From Limivivens faecihominis (lineage in GTDB: Bacteria > Bacillota > Clostridia > Lachnospirales > Lachnospiraceae): DNA of 46,779 nt. Made by a program: the position numbers and the translations under genes. Below the pieces are notes generated by a model that saw only the letters and a list, made by a program, of their open reading frames with translations, did not search any database and was not told where the DNA came from. How positions within the stretch are numbered: position 1 is the first letter of the stretch; each line of letters begins with the position of its first letter. Positions 8,248-16,644 of the stretch are shown here, one piece after another. The stretch is taken from NCBI RefSeq assembly GCF_020686945.1, contig NZ_JAJEPR010000026.1, positions 1 through 46,779 of the forward strand, in the 5' to 3' direction.

Positions 8248-8371
8248 GGTGGAACGGCGCTGAGTCCCAGTGGGACTCGTTTAGCGCGGACCGAAATGGA
8301 ATGTAGACCCATTAGCCTCAGACAGAAGCTGCGAAAGCAGCGATAGCGCATGAAATGCGCGGGTCTGTGGC
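8243..8371 (+). ncRNA. Structured leader RNA candidate upstream of the GH38 gene
   Basis: Four nested or adjacent helices can be drawn by eye. TAATGGGT (8243-8250) pairs with ACCCATTA (8307-8314). Inside it, GCGCT (8257-8261) pairs with AGCGC (8283-8287), enclosing GAGTCCC/GGGACTC (8262-8278). Next, GCC-CAGAC (8315-8323) pairs with GTCTG-GGC (8363-8371) and closes a three-way junction. One arm of the junction is GCTGC-GAAA-GCAGC (8328-8341, GNRA tetraloop) and the other is GCGCAT-GAA-ATGCGC (8346-8360). No coding potential is visible. I do not recognise it as a named riboswitch. It ends 33 nt before the GH38 start codon. Confidence 0.5.
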
Positions 8372-8404
8372 CTGCTGCGCTGAACGTCCTCAGGAGATAT
8401 TGAA

Positions 8405-11400
8405 ATGATTAAATTTGCCAAAGAGCGGGTAAATCTGATTTGCAATCAGCTGAAGGGCTGGTCCATCGTGCAGAAAGTGCATCTGGACAGCATGCGGGTC
8501 AAAGAAGGATGCTTTATCACTCCGACGGAGGCTGACGCTGCCCCGGGCGAGTGGAAAAATTTTGACATGGGAAAAGATCACTGGTACGGCCCGGACCGCC
8601 ATTACTGGTTCCGGACAGAAGTGACGGTTCCGGAAAGCTTTGACGGAAAAGAGCTCTGGCTTCGGATTCACACCGGCCTGAACGACTGGGATGACGGACG
8701 GAACCCCCAGTTCCTCCTTTTCATCAACGGCCAGGTAATCCAGGGGCTCGACATCAATCATCGTGAGGTTTTTGTAAAAGCCAACGCGAAAGCAGGCGAG
8801 ACCTTCCGCATGGATCTTCAGTCCTACACCGGAACCCTTCACGACGAGTTCCATCTCATTGTGGATCTGGAGGAGCATGACCGCAAGCTTCGGAAAGCTT
8901 ACTATGACATTGCAGTTCCCATGTACGGCCTGAACCGTATGAAAGAGGATGATAAGATCCGTCTGGATCTTGAGACCGCCCTCACCGACACCATCAACCT
9001 TCTGGACCTTCGGATGCCCTACAGCAAAGAGTTTTACGCTTCCGTGGAAGCTGCAGAGGCTCATGTGCAGGAAGCCATCTATGAGAAAATGGGCGGTTAC
9101 GACGAGGTTATCGCGACCTGCATCGGCCATACCCACATTGATGTGGCCTGGCTCTGGACCATCGATCAGGTGCGCCAGAAATCCTGTCGCAGCTTTGCCA
9201 CTGTGCTGAAACTCATGGAGGAGTACCCGGACTATCATTTCATGTCCAGCCAGCCCAAGCTCTATTCTTTTGTAAAAGAGCGCCATCCCGAGATGTACCA
9301 GCGGATCAAAGACCGCGTCAAAGAGGGACGCTGGGAGCCGGAAGGCGGCATGTGGGTGGAAGCTGACTGTAACCTGACCTCCGGAGAGTCACTGGTTCGC
9401 CAGTTCCAGTTCGGAAAGAGATTTTTCAAAGAAGAGTTTGACGTGGAGAATAAGATCCTCTGGCTGCCGGACGTATTCGGCTACAGCGCAGCTCTTCCCC
9501 AGATTATGAAAAAATGTGGCATCGAGTATTTTATGACCACGAAGCTTGCCTGGAACGAGTTCGACAAACACCCTTATGACAGCTTCATGTGGGAGGGAAT
9601 CGACGGAAGCCGGATCTTTACCCATCTGATCACGACCCTGGGAGTCGGTCAGCCCGAGACCAGCTTTTTCACCACTTATAACGGCATGCTTCATCCGGAT
9701 GCTATCATGGGCGGCTGGCACCGCTATCAGAATAAGGATATCAACAACGATATTCTCGTGTGCTTCGGTTACGGCGACGGCGGCGGCGGCCCGACCAGAG
9801 ATATGATGGAAATGTCCGGTCGTATGGACAAAGGCATCAAGGGCATTCCGAAAGTCCGTCAGGCCTTTGCCGGTCAGTATTTCGACGAGCTCTGGGAGCG
9901 CGTGAAGGACAACAAGAGACTGCCTGAGTGGATAGGCGAGCTCTACTTTGAGTACCATCGCGGAACCTACACCTCCATGGCAAGAAACAAACGCTCCAAC
10001 CGTAAGAGCGAGTATGCGATGATGGAGCTGGAACTCCTCTCCGTTCTGGCAGAGCTGGCCGGAAAAGAGGCTCCCGCTTACCCGAAGAGCGAACTGGACC
10101 GCATGTGGGAGATGATCCTCACGAACCAGTTCCACGATATTCTGCCGGGTTCTTCTATTAAAGAAGTATACGACCAGACGAAAAAAGAGTACGCTGATAT
10201 CGAGAAGACCTCCAAAGAGCTGATCGACGAGCGCCTGTCCTACCTCACCGATGAGAAGGAAGAGGCTGTTACGATCTGGAACACCCTGGGTTATGAGAGA
10301 AACGACCTGGTGGAGCTTCCCGCTTTCGATGGCAGCGCTCTCACCGACGGCGTGGCTGTTTACCCGGTTCAGAAGACGGCAGAGGGCGCCGTTACCTATG
10401 TAAAAGGCATTCCTTCCAAGGGCTATGTGGTTCTTCGAAGCGCAGAGGTAGCTCCGAAAAAAGAGACTTTTGAGATTTCAAAGCGTCCGGAGGGCGGCTT
10501 CTCCCTGGAGACTCCCTTCTACAGCATCGTCATCAACGATCAGGGCGAGTTCACCTCCCTTTTCGATAAGGAAAACGACCGCCAGGTGCTTCAGGAGGGT
10601 AAGGTTGGAAACGAGCTTCGGATTTACGAGGACAAACCGCTCTGCTACAGCAACTGGAACACCGATATTTTCCATCAGGAAAAATCCTGGCGCGTGGAAA
10701 ATGTGCGCTCCATGGATTGGCTGGAGAAGGGCCCGGTACGGGCAACGCTTCAGGTAGAGAGAGAGCTCATGGGCACCGTGATCCGTCAGAAGATTCATTT
10801 CTACGGCGAGGACAGAAGAATCGATTTCGAGACCTATGTGGACTGGAAGCTCAGCGAGCATCTGCTGAAAGTACACTTCCCGGTAGACGTGCATACAGAC
10901 GAGGCCACCTACGATATCCAGTTTGGTAACCTCACGAGAAAGATCCACGAGAATACCAGCTGGGATATGGCAAAATTCGAGGTATGCGGTCACAAATGGG
11001 CAGACCTTTCCGAGGGAAATTACGGTGTCAGCCTGATGAACGACTGCAAATACGGTTTCTCCATGAAGCATCGTGTCATGACCCAGACCCTCATCAAGTC
11101 CGGTACCGAGCCCAACCCGCACACCGACCAGGAAGAGCATTTCTTCACCTATTCCCTTTATCCTCATGCAGGAACCTGGAAAGAGGGCGGCACCGTTCAG
11201 AAGGCACTGAACCTGAACGTGAAGGCAAGAGCTGTCAAAGGCGCTGCCGCAAAGGAAAACTGGTCTTTCTTAAGTGTGGATAAGGCAAATGTGGTTCTTG
11301 AGACTGTGAAGAAGGCCGAGGACGGCGACGGCATCATCGTCCGCCTCTACGAGGTCAACAATTCCAGAACACCAGTGACTCTGGCCTCTGCCGGAAAGCT

Positions 11401-11542
11401 TTGCGAAGCCCTGGAGACAGACCTTCTGGAAAATCCGGTAGAAGAAAGAAAACTGGAGGTGACGGATCATACCGTTTCCTTCACCATCAAACCTTACGAG
11501 ATACTGACTCTGCGTCTGCAGATGAAAGGGTCTCAGAAATAA
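8405..11542 (+). CDS. GH38 alpha-mannosidase
   Basis: Zinc-dependent retaining alpha-mannosidase, expected to remove alpha-linked mannose from imported oligosaccharides in the cytoplasm (no signal peptide). At 1045 aa it has the usual size of bacterial class II enzymes. An N-terminal beta-domain precedes the catalytic barrel. GHTHIDVAWLW supplies the zinc ligands H242 and probably D244-region acid residues (H244, D246), and WLPDVFGYS contains the predicted nucleophile D356. The conserved QFHDILPGSS helix follows, then the large beta-sandwich C-terminal half. AGGAG precedes the ATG at 8405. The 245-bp gap to GH130 holds a hairpin and a structured leader, so the gene may be regulated separately. 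It ends at a shared terminator with the opposing LacI gene. Confidence 0.93.
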   Translation: MIKFAKERVNLICNQLKGWSIVQKVHLDSMRVKEGCFITPTEADAAPGEWKNFDMGKDHWYGPDRHYWFRTEVTVPESFDGKELWLRIHTGLNDWDDGRNPQFLLFINGQVIQGLDINHREVFVKANAKAGETFRMDLQSYTGTLHDEFHLIVDLEEHDRKLRKAYYDIAVPMYGLNRMKEDDKIRLDLETALTDTINLLDLRMPYSKEFYASVEAAEAHVQEAIYEKMGGYDEVIATCIGHTHIDVAWLWTIDQVRQKSCRSFATVLKLMEEYPDYHFMSSQPKLYSFVKERHPEMYQRIKDRVKEGRWEPEGGMWVEADCNLTSGESLVRQFQFGKRFFKEEFDVENKILWLPDVFGYSAALPQIMKKCGIEYFMTTKLAWNEFDKHPYDSFMWEGIDGSRIFTHLITTLGVGQPETSFFTTYNGMLHPDAIMGGWHRYQNKDINNDILVCFGYGDGGGGPTRDMMEMSGRMDKGIKGIPKVRQAFAGQYFDELWERVKDNKRLPEWIGELYFEYHRGTYTSMARNKRSNRKSEYAMMELELLSVLAELAGKEAPAYPKSELDRMWEMILTNQFHDILPGSSIKEVYDQTKKEYADIEKTSKELIDERLSYLTDEKEEAVTIWNTLGYERNDLVELPAFDGSALTDGVAVYPVQKTAEGAVTYVKGIPSKGYVVLRSAEVAPKKETFEISKRPEGGFSLETPFYSIVINDQGEFTSLFDKENDRQVLQEGKVGNELRIYEDKPLCYSNWNTDIFHQEKSWRVENVRSMDWLEKGPVRATLQVERELMGTVIRQKIHFYGEDRRIDFETYVDWKLSEHLLKVHFPVDVHTDEATYDIQFGNLTRKIHENTSWDMAKFEVCGHKWADLSEGNYGVSLMNDCKYGFSMKHRVMTQTLIKSGTEPNPHTDQEEHFFTYSLYPHAGTWKEGGTVQKALNLNVKARAVKGAAAKENWSFLSVDKANVVLETVKKAEDGDGIIVRLYEVNNSRTPVTLASAGKLCEALETDLLENPVEERKLEVTDHTVSFTIKPYEILTLRLQMKGSQK

Positions 11543-11544
11543 AA

Positions 11545-11591
11545 AAACAGCTGCTTCCCGATGCCCAGTAAGCATCGGGAAGCAGCTGTTT
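11545..11591. terminator. Bidirectional terminator between GH38 and the LacI gene
   Basis: Perfect 20-bp stem (11545-11564 with 11572-11591) and a 7-base loop. A-rich sequence on the left and T-rich on the right serve both converging genes. Confidence 0.85.
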
Positions 11592-11618
11592 CTGATAACA
11601 GGAAAAAATCCGCTGGCA

Positions 11619-12641
11619 TTATGATTCTGTAGAAGAACAGAAGAGTACCTTGGTGGCCAGATAAATGACTTCAAAGGGGTCATCAGGATGCTGGATCCGG
11701 AAAAGGATCTGGGTGGCCAGACGAAGTCCCAATCCCATAGTGGGAACCTCTGCAGTGGTGAGGCTTTCCGAGAGCGGATTTTCGATATTCTTGTCAAAAC
11801 CGGAGACTGCGATATCCTGCGGGATCCGAAGTCCGCGCTTTTCCAGAAGCTGGAGCAGGATACAGCCCACATGGTCGTTGGCACAGACGAAGGCATCGGG
11901 CATTTTCGGAAGGCTGTCGAGGAAGCTCTCGATTTCTTCTTTATAAGTATCGATACCGATGGGAGTGGTCAGGGTCATGGAAGGATCCAGAGAGAGGCCA
12001 TGATCATCCAGGGCTTTCAGAAATCCGTCATAACGCTGGTGGTTGGATTTTGCATAGGAGATATCACCAATGAAGCCGAAGGACTGGCGGCCCTGCTCGA
12101 TCATATGACTGGTGATTTTGTATACACTGTTCTTGTTCTCCATGAGGATCATATCGCCGTTCAGCTCCTCCGGCGGTACGGAATCTGCCGTATCCAGAAA
12201 GACCTTGGGGATCCGGGCCTCGGCCAGCAGATGGAGAAGCCGCTGATTGTATACATTAAGCACGATCATTCCGTTGGCGGTGCCGCCGGTGAGGGCAGCC
12301 GGAAGGACGTAAGTTTCATCGATGGAGGTGGGAAGATACACATAGACCAGATTGATGTTCTGGGAAGTGAATTCCTTCGCGATCTGGTGGATGATGTTCA
12401 TCCAGAAAAGAGAAGTCTCGGGGCGGCAGACAGCCACGGCGATGTTTACCGGGGGCTGTTCGTCCGCCAGCGGGGCGAACTGAAAGTTCTCAGGAAATTC
12501 ATAACCGAGCTCCTGGGCTTTGGCGATGATCCGGCTCTTGAGGGAGTCGGAAACTCCCTCGTGGCCGCTGAAAACCTTCCACACGGTGGTTCTGGAGATG
12601 CCGAGGGAAGCGGCGATCTCCTGGAGGGTTACTTTTTTCAT
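11619..12641 (-). CDS. LacI-family transcriptional regulator
   Basis: DNA-binding repressor of the LacI/GalR family, probably controlling the surrounding glycan genes. The N-terminal helix-turn-helix VTLQEIAASLGISRTTVWKV occupies residues 4-23. It is followed by a hinge and a periplasmic-binding-like effector domain with PDAFVCANDHVG and IAVSGFDKNIENP, the usual landmarks. Length is 340 aa. Its ATG overlaps the stop of the upstream CBM9-like gene by four bases (ATGA, 12638-12641), so the two are translationally coupled and share a promoter. The best operator candidate is the 11-bp inverted repeat at 13804-13832, which would give autoregulation and control of the divergent GH3. The effector is presumably a sugar from the pathway (inference). 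Confidence 0.9.
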   Translation of the reverse strand: MKKVTLQEIAASLGISRTTVWKVFSGHEGVSDSLKSRIIAKAQELGYEFPENFQFAPLADEQPPVNIAVAVCRPETSLFWMNIIHQIAKEFTSQNINLVYVYLPTSIDETYVLPAALTGGTANGMIVLNVYNQRLLHLLAEARIPKVFLDTADSVPPEELNGDMILMENKNSVYKITSHMIEQGRQSFGFIGDISYAKSNHQRYDGFLKALDDHGLSLDPSMTLTTPIGIDTYKEEIESFLDSLPKMPDAFVCANDHVGCILLQLLEKRGLRIPQDIAVSGFDKNIENPLSESLTTAEVPTMGLGLRLATQILFRIQHPDDPFEVIYLATKVLFCSSTES

Positions 12642-13714
12642 ACGGCAGCGGGTCCTTTCAGCACGCGTTCCACTTTTCCGTTGGAATGGAGAAGGAGCAC
12701 ATAAGCGTCGTCAGCGGAGGGGCAGGAGAGCAGGAAGGTGCGGCTGGTGGTTTCCACGGTGATCGGAAGATCCCCGCGGAGGGAAACGTTTGCCTCGTTG
12801 GGAGCGTAAGCTTTCAGCGTTTCTTTGAGCTCGTTCAGGTCATTGCTGAAGCTTCCTTTTGTATCCAGAAGGATCTGCTCGGCATAGTAACATTTGCGGA
12901 GCTCCCATTTCCGGTACTCGTCCTCGGGAATCGCGTAATCGCTGCGGGCAGCGTCCTCAGAGAAGAAGACGAAGCCCCACTGCTCCGGATAGTGGATGTT
13001 GATGACGCCGGTCGGTGCCCATACCCAGTTGTCCTCGGGAAGGATTTTTCCATTCTCATCGGTGCGTTTCTGATAGGAGTGGTCGATGATATCGGTCTTC
13101 CACTGCACGCGGGAGAAGTTTATACGGTAATACTCGCCGTCTTTCGGAGCGCGGCGGTCCTTCAGACATTCGGTGATGGCTGCGAAGGGGATCACTACCT
13201 CGACGCTCCAAGTCTTGTTTTCTGCATCGGGATCGTTGATGGAGCCCTCCACATGGACAGCCGTCTGAAGGCCGTGGATATCGTAGCCGTTCAGAGCGTC
13301 GCCGTTGTCGCGGTAAGCCACCGGCAGGAAGAGATCCCAGACGGTGTTCAGCACATTCATCTCGAACTCATAGTACTGGGCGGTATCGGAATCCGGGTCG
13401 ATGAAGATCTCGAAATCGTTGTCCTGGAAAATGATATCGTCCCGTTTGGTCACATGGCCCCAGATCTCATTTCCGTCGAGCTGTGCGCCAAAGTAGAAAT
13501 TTTTGTCATCCCAGAGCATCTTTGCCCGGGTGAGGAAGCGGGGGGTAGGCATGTGGCTGCCCTTGATATCGAGGAAAGCGTCGGTGAAGGGAGCGTCCTC
13601 CCAGAAGGGTTTGTTGATGTTTCCGTCCAGGTGGAAGGGTTTCGTTGCTCTGCGGCAGATGTAGACGGGCGGCTGGAAGTCTACGGCCGGGATAGGAATA
13701 CGAATCTGACTCAT
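12638..13714 (-). CDS. Stand-alone CBM9-like carbohydrate-binding protein
   Basis: The 358-aa protein has no catalytic domain I recognise. Residues about 15-245 match the CBM9-like fold seen in bacterial carbohydrate-binding family 9-like proteins: PFHLDGNINKPFWEDAPFTD, then WDDKNFYFGAQLDGNEIWG, then FEIFIDPDSDTAQYYEFEMN, and later NFSRVQWKT and WVWAPTG. The remaining ~110 residues are unassigned. No signal peptide is visible, so it appears cytoplasmic, unlike most CBM9 modules, which are attached to secreted enzymes. The start at 13714 has GAGAGG upstream; longer frames lack a site. It is translationally coupled to the LacI repressor, which suggests a role linked to sugar sensing or handling (inference). 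Confidence 0.78.
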   Translation of the reverse strand: MSQIRIPIPAVDFQPPVYICRRATKPFHLDGNINKPFWEDAPFTDAFLDIKGSHMPTPRFLTRAKMLWDDKNFYFGAQLDGNEIWGHVTKRDDIIFQDNDFEIFIDPDSDTAQYYEFEMNVLNTVWDLFLPVAYRDNGDALNGYDIHGLQTAVHVEGSINDPDAENKTWSVEVVIPFAAITECLKDRRAPKDGEYYRINFSRVQWKTDIIDHSYQKRTDENGKILPEDNWVWAPTGVINIHYPEQWGFVFFSEDAARSDYAIPEDEYRKWELRKCYYAEQILLDTKGSFSNDLNELKETLKAYAPNEANVSLRGDLPITVETTSRTFLLSCPSADDAYVLLLHSNGKVERVLKGPAAV

Positions 13715-13796
13715 TGTGAAATACCTCTCTTCTTCATTTTTGAAATGTTCAGGGCTGTAAAAACTGAACGTTAGAAAACAGCCAATACATGAGAAT

Positions 13797-13825
13797 ATCA
13801 TAACATTTTGTTGTCGGAAAAACAA
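13797..13825 (-). promoter_or_regulatory. Predicted promoter of the CBM9-like/LacI operon
   Basis: On the minus strand TTGTTT (13825-13820) is followed after 17 bp by TATGAT (13802-13797). The inverted repeat at 13804-13832 covers the -35 and the spacer. Confidence 0.55.
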
Positions 13826-13832
13826 CAAAATG
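13804..13832. promoter_or_regulatory. Candidate LacI operator: perfect 11-bp inverted repeat
   Basis: CATTTTGTTGT (13804-13814) and ACAACAAAATG (13822-13832) are exact reverse complements with a 7-base centre. The site lies over the minus-strand promoter of the regulator operon and 20 bp upstream of the -35 of the divergent GH3. Assignment to this LacI protein is by position only. Confidence 0.55.
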
Positions 13833-13851
13833 AACGAAAAAAAATTTTTTG

Positions 13852-13880
13852 TGGACATATTTTTAAAAAAAGGGTATGAT
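13852..13880 (+). promoter_or_regulatory. Predicted sigma-A promoter of the second GH3 gene
   Basis: TGGACA at 13852-13857 and TATGAT at 13875-13880 are separated by exactly 17 bp. The leader to the chosen start at 13925 is about 35-40 nt. Confidence 0.65.
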
Positions 13881-13924
13881 GACACCATCATATGAAGCGC
13901 CTGGAGCGCAGAAAGAGGAGAAGC

Positions 13925-16189
13925 ATGGAAAAATATCAGGACGCGGCCCTCTCTCCCAGAGAAAGAGCAGAGGATCTTCTGGAAAAAATGACACTGAAGG
14001 AAAAGGTAGGCCAGCTGAACCAGCGGCTCTACGGTTTCCGTATTTATGAAAGAGACGGCGAGAACGTTACCTTTACCGAGGAGTTCCGCGAGGAAGTGGA
14101 AAAAATGGGGGGCCTGGGCGTTCTGTACGGTTTTTACCGGGCAGATCCCTGGGCGGATAAAGATGAGAACACGGGCATCACGACCGGTCTTTCCGGGAAA
14201 GCCTACAATGCCCTGCAGAAATATGTGCTGGACCATTCCAGGCTGGGAATCCCGGTGATGATGAGCAGCGAGTGCCCTCACGGCCATCAGGCTCTGGGCG
14301 GCGGTCTGCTCCCGGTCAACCTTGCAGCGGGAGCCACCTTTGATCCGGAGGCTTTAAAGGAAGGCTACGAGGCCTGCGGCCGTCAGCTGAAATCCGGTCA
14401 TGTGGAGCTGGCGCTCATGTCTGCTCTCGACGTGCTCCGGGACCCGAGATGGGGAAGAAGCGAGGAGTGCTATTCCGAGGATCCCTGTCTTTCCTCCCGG
14501 ATGGCAGCGGCGGCCGTCACCGGCATGCAGTCCGAGGGCGTGAGTTGCGTGGCCAAGCATTTCTGCGGCCAGGGCGAGACCACCGGCGGAGTTAATGCCA
14601 GCGCAGCGAGAATCGGCGAGCAGGAACTCCGGGAGATCCATTTTCCCGCCATGCAGGCTTGCTGTGATGCCGGTGTGGACGGCGTTATGGCTGCTTATAA
14701 TGAGATCGACGGCGTTTACTGTCACGGTAACCCCTGGCTTTTAAGAGATGTACTCCGGGAAGAGATGGGCTTTCAGGGCATTGTCATGGCAGACGGTCTG
14801 GCTGTGGACTTTCTTAAAAATACCGAGGGAGATACTCTTCATGCGGGAGCCACCGCCCTCAAAGCCGGTGTGGACGTGGGTCTCTGGGACGAATCCTTCT
14901 CCAGACTCGGCGAGGCTGTGGAGAAAGGACTTGTGGATGAGAAACTTCTGGACGAGGCTGTTCTCCGTGTGCTGGAGCTGAAATTCAAGCGCGGTCTTTT
15001 CGAACATCCTTATATGGAAGAAAACATGCTCGAAGCTGAGGAGGCAGGCATCAACGCGGCATCCTTAAAACTGGCCAGAGAGTCCGCCGTCCTTCTGAAA
15101 AATGAAAAGCAGGTTCTTCCGCTGAAGGATCATTATAAGAAGATTGCCCTCATCGGCTACCATGCGGCTGACCGTTATGCGATGCTGGGAGATTATACCC
15201 CGCCTATGCCGGAGAGTTCCTGCGTGACCGTTCTTTCCGGAATGAAAAACGAGGCTCCGGAAGGTGTTTCTGTGGAATATGCGATGGGTTCCGGCTTCAA
15301 TCAGGCCGACGGGGCGGAGCTTGAGAAGGCGCTGAAACTTGCGAAAGAGAGCGATGTCATCGTGGTGGCAGCAGGTGGTTCCTCCTCTCGTTTCGGAGGA
15401 GCAGTTTTTGACGAAAACGGAGCCGTCTCCAAGGAGAGCGGAAGCCTTTCCATGGACTGCGGCGAGGGTATGGACAGCGCCATGTGCCATATTCCGGCTG
15501 CCCAGGAGGAACTGATCCTGGAGCTTTCTAAACTGGGAAAACCTCTGGTGGTGCTTCTGATCGCTGGAAGACCTTACTGTATCGAAGAGATCGAAAAAGC
15601 TTCCGATGCGGTGCTTTATTCTTTCTATCCGGGACCCATGGGAGGAAAAGCCCTGGCAGACCTGGTTTATGGAAACTGCTGTCCTTCCGGCAGACTGCCG
15701 GCCTCTCTTCCGCGTCATGTCGGACAGCTTCCTGTCTATTACAACTCCAGGTCTTCTTCCACTGCGGCCTATCGGGATATGGAAAGCCTGCCTCTCCACA
15801 CCTTTGGCGAGGGCTTGAGTTATACGGGATTTTCCATTTCTGATGTTAGGACTGCTTTTGTGGAAACAGAGGAAAAGCATTTGGATGTGGATAGCGGGAT
15901 CCGGGTAAGCTTCCGGATAAAAAATACCGGAGACCAGGAAGGGACGGCAGTTCCCCTGCTTTTCAGCCGCCGGCTGCAGGGAACTCCTGTTCCAAGAGTG
16001 AAGGAGCTGAAGGCTTTCACGAGAGTAGAACTGAAGGCAGGAGAAGAAAAAGAAGTTTCCCTGACGGTAAAAAGAAGTGCGCTTGATCCGGTGAAGGTGC
16101 CGGGGCGGAGAACAGACCGGGCGGACCGGGTGCTTCTGATGCTCACGGAAGGAAAAGATGAGTGCTGGAAGGAAGAAGTGATACTTTAA
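13925..16189 (+). CDS. Glycoside hydrolase family 3, conventional domain order
   Basis: Cytoplasmic retaining exo-beta-glycosidase (beta-glucosidase/xylosidase branch). The barrel is N-terminal: EKVGQLNQRLYG, GHQALGGGLLPVNLAAG, DPRWGRSEECYSEDP, VAKHFCGQGETTGG. The nucleophile motif VMADGL gives D290. The alpha/beta sandwich follows from about residue 380 (SAVLLKNEKQVLPL) and a C-terminal fibronectin-III-like domain begins about 640. The start at 13925 has AGAGGAG 5-6 bases upstream; the in-frame ATG at 13892 lacks a site. The length is 754 aa. It differs from the first GH3 in domain order, so the two are not recent duplicates. It is divergent from the LacI operon and probably controlled by the shared operator. 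Substrate not determinable by eye. Confidence 0.9.
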   Translation: MEKYQDAALSPRERAEDLLEKMTLKEKVGQLNQRLYGFRIYERDGENVTFTEEFREEVEKMGGLGVLYGFYRADPWADKDENTGITTGLSGKAYNALQKYVLDHSRLGIPVMMSSECPHGHQALGGGLLPVNLAAGATFDPEALKEGYEACGRQLKSGHVELALMSALDVLRDPRWGRSEECYSEDPCLSSRMAAAAVTGMQSEGVSCVAKHFCGQGETTGGVNASAARIGEQELREIHFPAMQACCDAGVDGVMAAYNEIDGVYCHGNPWLLRDVLREEMGFQGIVMADGLAVDFLKNTEGDTLHAGATALKAGVDVGLWDESFSRLGEAVEKGLVDEKLLDEAVLRVLELKFKRGLFEHPYMEENMLEAEEAGINAASLKLARESAVLLKNEKQVLPLKDHYKKIALIGYHAADRYAMLGDYTPPMPESSCVTVLSGMKNEAPEGVSVEYAMGSGFNQADGAELEKALKLAKESDVIVVAAGGSSSRFGGAVFDENGAVSKESGSLSMDCGEGMDSAMCHIPAAQEELILELSKLGKPLVVLLIAGRPYCIEEIEKASDAVLYSFYPGPMGGKALADLVYGNCCPSGRLPASLPRHVGQLPVYYNSRSSSTAAYRDMESLPLHTFGEGLSYTGFSISDVRTAFVETEEKHLDVDSGIRVSFRIKNTGDQEGTAVPLLFSRRLQGTPVPRVKELKAFTRVELKAGEEKEVSLTVKRSALDPVKVPGRRTDRADRVLLMLTEGKDECWKEEVIL

Positions 16190-16226
16190 CGTGTGCAGAT
16201 CCCATAGCATTTGCTTAAATTTCCAG

Positions 16227-16255
16227 TTGACATGTTCAAAAGAATGCAATAATAT
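16227..16255 (+). promoter_or_regulatory. Consensus promoter with no gene directly downstream
   Basis: TTGACA at 16227-16232 and TAATAT at 16250-16255 have a 17-bp spacer. The expected start point near 16262 lies about 50 nt before a strong terminator hairpin. Confidence 0.6.
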
Positions 16256-16261
16256 AAAGAA

Positions 16262-16349
16262 AAACAAGTGAACAAAACAGTTGAAACTGTTAAAATATCA
16301 AGAAAAACGGGCGCAAAGAAGCGTAAAAACTTCTTTGCGCCTTATTTTT
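16262..16349 (+). ncRNA. Possible short transcript (leader or small RNA) between promoter and terminator
   Basis: The predicted transcript would be roughly 85-90 nt. It contains AAGTGAAC (16266-16273), the small hairpin AACAGT-TGAA-ACTGTT (16276-16291) and then the terminator stem. No ORF fits. It could also be only an inefficiently attenuated leader of the importer operon. Confidence 0.3.
16310..16349 (+). terminator. Intrinsic terminator
   Basis: GGCGCAAAGAAG (16310-16321) pairs perfectly with CTTCTTTGCGCC (16330-16341), followed by TTATTTTT. It closes either the GH3 transcript or the short transcript starting near 16262. Confidence 0.85.
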
Positions 16350-16435
16350 AAAAATTTCTTTGGGCAATATAGTGAAAAAACGATAATTGAATTTGTGAAA
16401 AATACCAAAAAATATAAAGAAGTGATAAAATGTAG

Positions 16436-16464
16436 TTGACAAAAAGTGAACTAAAACTTAAAAT
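16436..16464 (+). promoter_or_regulatory. Predicted promoter of the ABC importer operon
   Basis: TTGACA at 16436-16441 and TAAAAT at 16459-16464 are 17 bp apart. AAGTGAAC recurs in the spacer (16444-16451), as it does just after the upstream promoter, and its reverse complement is at 16573-16580. The shared octamer may be a regulator half-site. The leader is about 175 nt. Confidence 0.6.
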
Positions 16465-16644
16465 AAAAACAACAAAAGCCCTAGTAATCCACAAAAAATG
16501 TAAACTGGATTGGTAACATTATACAAAACAATATATTTGCTAAAGAGAATACAAAACAAGAATGTTCATAATGTTCACTTAACGGAGTACGGTGCCGGAG
16601 GGCAGTTACAAAAGCAACACAAATCCATAAAGGAGGAGAAACAC

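Noticed and set aside
8243..8371. tRNA-like or known riboswitch
   Set aside because: The junction has only two inner arms and no tRNA D or T-loop consensus; I could not match it by eye to c-di-GMP, glmS, SAM or other common riboswitch cores.
11688..12704. 338-aa plus-strand ORF opposite the LacI gene
   Set aside because: Antisense shadow of a clear LacI-family protein, without a ribosome binding site or a family match.
16510..16644. Longer N-terminus of the LplB-type permease
   Set aside because: The added codons are AT-rich, lie in the leader, and lack a ribosome binding site; the internal ATG at 16645 has a strong one.
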